64,000 nt of DNA from the NCBI GenBank assembly GCA_038049695.1, contig CP142458.1, forward strand, positions 43,617,501-43,681,500, read 5' to 3'. Positions within the stretch are counted from its first letter, which is position 1; every line of letters starts with the position of its first letter. The DNA comes from Cinnamomum chago. Lineage: Eukaryota > Streptophyta > Magnoliopsida > Laurales > Lauraceae. Of this stretch, positions 60,013 to 64,000 are shown one piece after another. The notes under the pieces are model-generated. The model saw nothing but the letters and a program-made list of their open reading frames with translations, ran no database searches and had not been told where the DNA came from. The position numbers and the translations under genes are program-made.

Positions 60013-63000
60013 ATGGATTGTTTTAGTAAGACCATCACATTCAGATTCCAAGGACCACAGGCAGAGTTGATATTTCAGGGGAACAGGAGGAAATCTCAGG
60101 CAGGATTTATTTCAGTGTTGAAGGCAAGCAGATTAGTGCAGAGTGGATGTCAGGCATTTATTGCGTTTATCACGGAGGAGAAACAGTCCCAAGGGGTGGA
60201 GGATATCCCCATTGTGTGTGAATTTCCGGATGTTTTTCCAGAAGAAATCCCGGGCTTACCACCAATTAGAGAAGTTGAGTTTACAATTGAACTCCTTCCA
60301 GGGACAGCTCCGATCTCGATTGCACCATACAGGATGGCTCCAGCAGAAATGGGTGAGCTAAAGCTTCAATTGCAGGATTTGTTGAGCAAAGGTTTTATTA
60401 GACCAAGTGTTTCACCGTGGGGAGCACCGGTGTTATTTGTGAAGAAGAAGGATGGAAGCTTGAGAATGTGCATAGACTACAGGAAGTTGAACCATGTGAC
60501 AGTGAAGAACAAGTATCCTTTGCCAAGGATAGATGAATTGTTTGATCAATTACAAGGAGCAGCCTATTTTTCCAAGGTAGACTTGAGGTCAGGGTACCAT
60601 CAGTTGAGAGTTAGAGACTCAGATGTCCAGAAGACAGCCTTTAGAACAAGATATAGGCACTATGAGTTCTTAGTGATGCCCTTTGGTTTGACAAATGCAC
60701 CAGCAGTCTTTATGGCTTTGATGAACAAGGTCTTTGCACCATATTTGGATCACTCTACGGTAGTGTTTATTGATGATGTTCTGGTATATTCCAAGAGTAA
60801 GAAGGAACATGAGGAACATTTGAGGACAGCGTTGCAGCTCTTGAGGGACAACCAGCTATATGCGAAACTCAGTAAGTGTGAATTCTGGTTAGAGCAAGTT
60901 GCTTTTCTAGGCCACATCATCTCCAGAGAAGGTTTAGCAGTTGATCCAGCGAAGATAGAGGCAGTTGTTAGTTGGGTGAGGCCAAGCAGTGTGACAGAAA
61001 TTAGAAGCTTTTTGGGTTTAGCAGGCTATTACAGAAGATTTGTCCAAGGTTTTTCGTCCATCGCAGCCCCTTTGACGAAATTGACTAGGAAGAATGTTCC
61101 ATTTGTGTGGACTGATCAGTGTGAAACCAGTTTCCAAGAGTTGAAGGGAAGGTTAACCACAGCCCCAATCCTTACATTACCCTCGAGCAACGACGGATTT
61201 ATTGTTTATACAGATGCTTCGAATGTGGGACTGGGTTGTGTATTGATGCAGGATGGCAAGGTGATTGCCTATGGCTCGAGGCAGTTGAAGGACCATGAGA
61301 AGAATTATGCGACTCACGACTTGGAGTTGGCAGCAGTTGTTTTCGCATTGAAGATGTGGAGACACTATCTCTACGGAGAGAAATTCGAGGTCCATTCAGA
61401 TCACAGAAGTTTGCAATATTTGTTCTCACAGAAGGATTTGAACATGAGGCAGAGAAGGTGGATGGAGTATATCAAAGATTATGACTTCCCAATCAAGTAT
61501 CATCCAGGCAAAGTGAATGTGGTAGCAGATGCGTTGAGCAGAAAATCAGTAGTCATGGCTAATTTGAGAGGAATGGGTGTCTTACAGCAGTTCGAAGAGT
61601 TGGGTGTAGAGGTACAAACCCTTAGATTGGGTGCGATGTTAGCGAATATGACAGTGTCAGAACCTACCTTCATCCAGAAGATCAAGGAAAATCAGTTGCG
61701 AGACCCAGACTTGGCTAAGATAGTGGAAGTTATTGCAGAACGTCCAGACTTCAAGATGGTGAATGGGATATTGTATTTTCGTGACCGGTTATGTGTGCCA
61801 AATGTGGATGATTTGAAGGATGAGATAATGAATGAAGCTCACAGCACGAGATATTCTATGCATCCGGGTAGCACGAAGATGTACCACAATTTGAAGAATC
61901 GGTTTTGGTGGAACAACATGAAGAGAGAGATAGCAGCTTTTGTGTCTCGTTGTCTAACTTGTCAGTTGATCAAGGCAGAGCATCAGAAGCCTCCAGGTTT
62001 GTTACAGCCTTTGGAGATTCCGGAGTGGAAATGGGAGCACATTACCATGGATTTCGTCTCCGGTTTGCCTAATACTAAGAAGGGAAATAATGCAATTTGG
62101 ATCATTGTAGATCGTCTGACAAAGTCTGCTCACTTCATTCCGATGAAGACCGGGAATATGATGCATATGGCACCACTTGCGAAGTTATTTTTTGATGAGA
62201 TTGTTAGTAAACATGGTCAACCCGTCTCCATTACTTCAGATAGAGACAGTAGATTTGTTTCAAAGTTTTGGAAAACTCTTCATGAGTCGATGGGTACCAA
62301 GCTCCAGTTCAGCACAGCTTATCATCCTCAGACCGATGGTCAGTCAGAAAGGACGATACAGACTCTCGAAGACATGTTGCGTGCTTGTGTATTGGATTTC
62401 AAGGTTCAGTGGGATGAATGCCTACCGCTTTGTGAATTTGCCTATAACAATAGTTACCACTCTAGCATCGGTATGGCACCTTTCGAAGCACTCTATGGTA
62501 GAAGATGCAGAACTCCGGTTTGCTGGGAAGAAGTCGGTGAACGTAGTTTCCATGGACCGACGATAGTTGGAGAGACAAGTGACAAGGTTAAGTTGATTCA
62601 GGAAAGGTTGAAGATTGCCCGAAGTAGGCAGAAGAGTTATGCAGACACTCGCAGAAGAGAATTGCAGTTTCAAGTGGGTGACAAGGTGTTTTTGAAAGTC
62701 TCACCAACTAGGGGAACTTTGAGATTTGGACAGAAGGGCAAGTTGTCCAGGAGATTTATTGGTCCATATGAGATTTTGAGCAAGATTGGAGATGTTGCTT
62801 ATAGACTGGCGTTACCGCCGGAATTCTCCGGGGTACACAATGTTTTTCATGTTTCTATGCTCAAGAAGTATGTCTCTAGTCCTGCACACATTCTACAACA
62901 TGAGCCTTTAGAGATTCGGGAAGATGCCTCGTATGTGGAAAGACCGATCAAGATCATTGACACCAAAGAGCAAGAATTGAGAAAACGGACTATTCATTGG

Positions 63001-63105
63001 GTCAAGGTACTTTGGGAAAATCACGAACCAGAGGAAGCCACCTGGGAATTGAGAGAGCAAGTGCAGAGGAAGTATCCACAGCTTTTACCAGAGGTAATTG
63101 TTTGA
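60013..63105 (+). CDS. pol: Array unit 6 pol (1030 aa)
   Basis: Open. Q295 and V682. Private replacements: R215 (RTRYRHYEF, a conserved Gly in RT between D190 and the FIDD motif) and F727 in integrase (LAKLFFDEI). The RT change could reduce activity; that is inference. PBS at 59848 and purine tract at 63129-63142 intact. Confidence 0.9.
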   Translation: MDCFSKTITFRFQGPQAELIFQGNRRKSQAGFISVLKASRLVQSGCQAFIAFITEEKQSQGVEDIPIVCEFPDVFPEEIPGLPPIREVEFTIELLPGTAPISIAPYRMAPAEMGELKLQLQDLLSKGFIRPSVSPWGAPVLFVKKKDGSLRMCIDYRKLNHVTVKNKYPLPRIDELFDQLQGAAYFSKVDLRSGYHQLRVRDSDVQKTAFRTRYRHYEFLVMPFGLTNAPAVFMALMNKVFAPYLDHSTVVFIDDVLVYSKSKKEHEEHLRTALQLLRDNQLYAKLSKCEFWLEQVAFLGHIISREGLAVDPAKIEAVVSWVRPSSVTEIRSFLGLAGYYRRFVQGFSSIAAPLTKLTRKNVPFVWTDQCETSFQELKGRLTTAPILTLPSSNDGFIVYTDASNVGLGCVLMQDGKVIAYGSRQLKDHEKNYATHDLELAAVVFALKMWRHYLYGEKFEVHSDHRSLQYLFSQKDLNMRQRRWMEYIKDYDFPIKYHPGKVNVVADALSRKSVVMANLRGMGVLQQFEELGVEVQTLRLGAMLANMTVSEPTFIQKIKENQLRDPDLAKIVEVIAERPDFKMVNGILYFRDRLCVPNVDDLKDEIMNEAHSTRYSMHPGSTKMYHNLKNRFWWNNMKREIAAFVSRCLTCQLIKAEHQKPPGLLQPLEIPEWKWEHITMDFVSGLPNTKKGNNAIWIIVDRLTKSAHFIPMKTGNMMHMAPLAKLFFDEIVSKHGQPVSITSDRDSRFVSKFWKTLHESMGTKLQFSTAYHPQTDGQSERTIQTLEDMLRACVLDFKVQWDECLPLCEFAYNNSYHSSIGMAPFEALYGRRCRTPVCWEEVGERSFHGPTIVGETSDKVKLIQERLKIARSRQKSYADTRRRELQFQVGDKVFLKVSPTRGTLRFGQKGKLSRRFIGPYEILSKIGDVAYRLALPPEFSGVHNVFHVSMLKKYVSSPAHILQHEPLEIREDASYVERPIKIIDTKEQELRKRTIHWVKVLWENHEPEEATWELREQVQRKYPQLLPEVIV

Positions 63106-63142
63106 TTTATTTGGTGGACCAAATATCCTAAGGGGTGGAGGA

Positions 63143-64000
63143 TGTTAGACCCCGACCCAGACCAATTCGATTAGTGTGCGATTAGTGTGTGTTTAGTCCT
63201 AAGTGAGTTTAGTGGTTGTTGGGATAGAAATGATTAGTTTAGTCTTGGACATAGCTTTGGGAAATTTGAGAACGTTTAGTATAAATTAGACACACTCAGG
63301 AAGGCCTGAGTACACGTGTAAGCTTGGGAAGATCGTGTCGTTTTCCGTGTGAGTGTGATTTTGATTTCATTTAAATGATCTTTTTATGTGTTACAACTTT
63401 CGTTTTAAGGCCATTCATGTTTGAAGCCCAAAAACACATGTTTTGGCCCAAAGAGGGTAAAATTGTCTTTCTTGCATAAATCTGGACACAATTTTCGAGA
63501 TCTCATAAACATGTCAAAAATATACTTTTTGGAAACTAGATATTTCGACGATCGTTTTATCCTTCTTCGTCGAAGTCATCCGAGGCCCACAAGATCATGT
63601 TTTAGCCATTTCAAGTTCAGGTCACATGGGGCCCATGAGTCATCACTTAATCCCCCTTTCCCTCTTCTTCCACTCACTTTACCAAATCTCTGCAATTTCT
63701 AAATCTAGGGCAAGGAAAACCACTTTTCTTCTCCATCTTCCCCATCTTGTTTGATCTAGCTAGGGAGCTTCAAAGAAGATTCTAAGACCACCATTTTCTT
63801 CATCCCCTTGCAAGCTCTCCATTGATGCAAGTTTCTTGAGTTTCTAAGTTGGGCAAGAACTTCATTTCCTCTCTTCTCTCTTGTTTGACCTTCTCTAGGT
63901 AAGAGCTTCCACTCATGTCTTTCATAGAGTTATTTTGGTTCCTCAAGATTATGTTTTTCATGTTTGCAAACCCTTTTGTTAAAATGGGTTCTTTGGTTCC
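63143..64000 (+). mobile_element. Array LTR6, first 858 bp
   Basis: Begins TGTTAGACCCCG and is cut by the window end. It shows more private changes than the others in this part (AAAACACATGTTTTGGCCC near 63430, GAAGTCATCC near 63573, ACCACTTTTC near 63719). This may mean the array edge or another subarray is near. The donor GTAAGAG at 63899 is kept. Confidence 0.9.

Larger units (their letters stand above)
27508..64000 (+). repeat. Head-to-tail array of a 6220-bp LTR-plus-internal unit
   Basis: Every landmark recurs at exactly 6220 bp: pol ATG at 28925, 35145, 41365, 47585 and 53805, then 60013 (6208, because of a 12-bp deletion in LTR5). Each period is one LTR (2921 bp) and one internal region (3299 bp), so LTR-int-LTR-int with shared LTRs and no host sequence or target duplication between units. 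Units differ by only a handful of bases. Six internal regions, five whole LTRs and two partial LTRs are visible; the right end is outside the window. Confidence 0.95.

Noticed and set aside
27508-64000. Centromeric satellite
   Set aside because: The repeat unit is an LTR-int period of 6.2 kb with pol genes; nothing in the sequence shows a centromeric location, and Tekay is not the centromere-specific CRM lineage.
1-64000. tRNA, rRNA, snRNA or host protein genes
   Set aside because: No cloverleaf, rRNA-like or non-retroelement protein sequence was recognised by eye; the only tRNA-like matches are the PBS sites.

Overview
This is a plant nuclear window with no recognisable host gene. Essentially all of it is LTR retrotransposon sequence: fragments of a non-autonomous, probably SIRE/Copia-like element and several members of the chromodomain-bearing Tekay/Del branch of Ty3/gypsy. 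The assignment rests on tRNA-iMet primer binding sites (TGGTATCAGAGC), purine tracts, TG...CA LTRs of 2.2-3.1 kb, gag zinc knuckles, and pol products in the order PR-RT-RNaseH-INT-chromodomain. Nested insertion, heavy CHG-type decay and retrotransposon-derived tandem repeats point to heterochromatin of a large angiosperm genome. The species cannot be told from the sequence.

Layout. 1-1860: ORF-less internal region of a minus-strand element. 1861-~4074: its 5' LTR. ~4075-6357: a 5'-truncated plus-strand Tekay-type LTR ('D') with an intact 3' end. 6358-10155: plus-strand element 'C' (LTR, PBS, gag with nine in-frame stops, PR, start of RT), cut in mid RT by a minus-strand insertion. 10156-27507: a minus-strand complex of two related elements, A (complete, degenerate) and B (truncated), with LTRs of two subtypes. 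The same insertion junction (GCTAT target duplication) occurs twice, at 16032 and 24381, which points to tandem duplication by unequal exchange. 27508-64000: a plus-strand head-to-tail array with a 6220-bp period. Each unit is one 2921-bp LTR plus one 3299-bp internal region; neighbouring units share LTRs, and the array runs out of the window. Every unit carries the same internal deletion (gag and most of protease lost at an ATGCCAC microhomology) yet keeps an open 1030-codon RT-RNaseH-INT-chromodomain frame, a PBS and a purine tract.

How the parts relate. The array units have cis signals and polymerase/integrase coding capacity but no Gag or protease, so mobility would need those in trans. 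Their amplification is better explained by recombination between LTRs or rolling-circle amplification of one-LTR circles than by transposition. Variants are shuffled between units in a non-tree-like way, as in a satellite undergoing exchange.

Most interesting signals: (1) a 33-36-codon reading frame inside the LTRs, conserved at protein level between three divergent LTR families, with a shared stop position and a YAG|GT acceptor-like site; (2) matching splice-signal architecture (GTAAGT/GTAAGA donor early in the LTR, CTAAC...CAG acceptor just before the gag start); (3) clusters of short palindromes in each LTR family with a different core in each; (4) the gag-less tandem array itself; (5) the duplicated insertion junction in the A/B complex.
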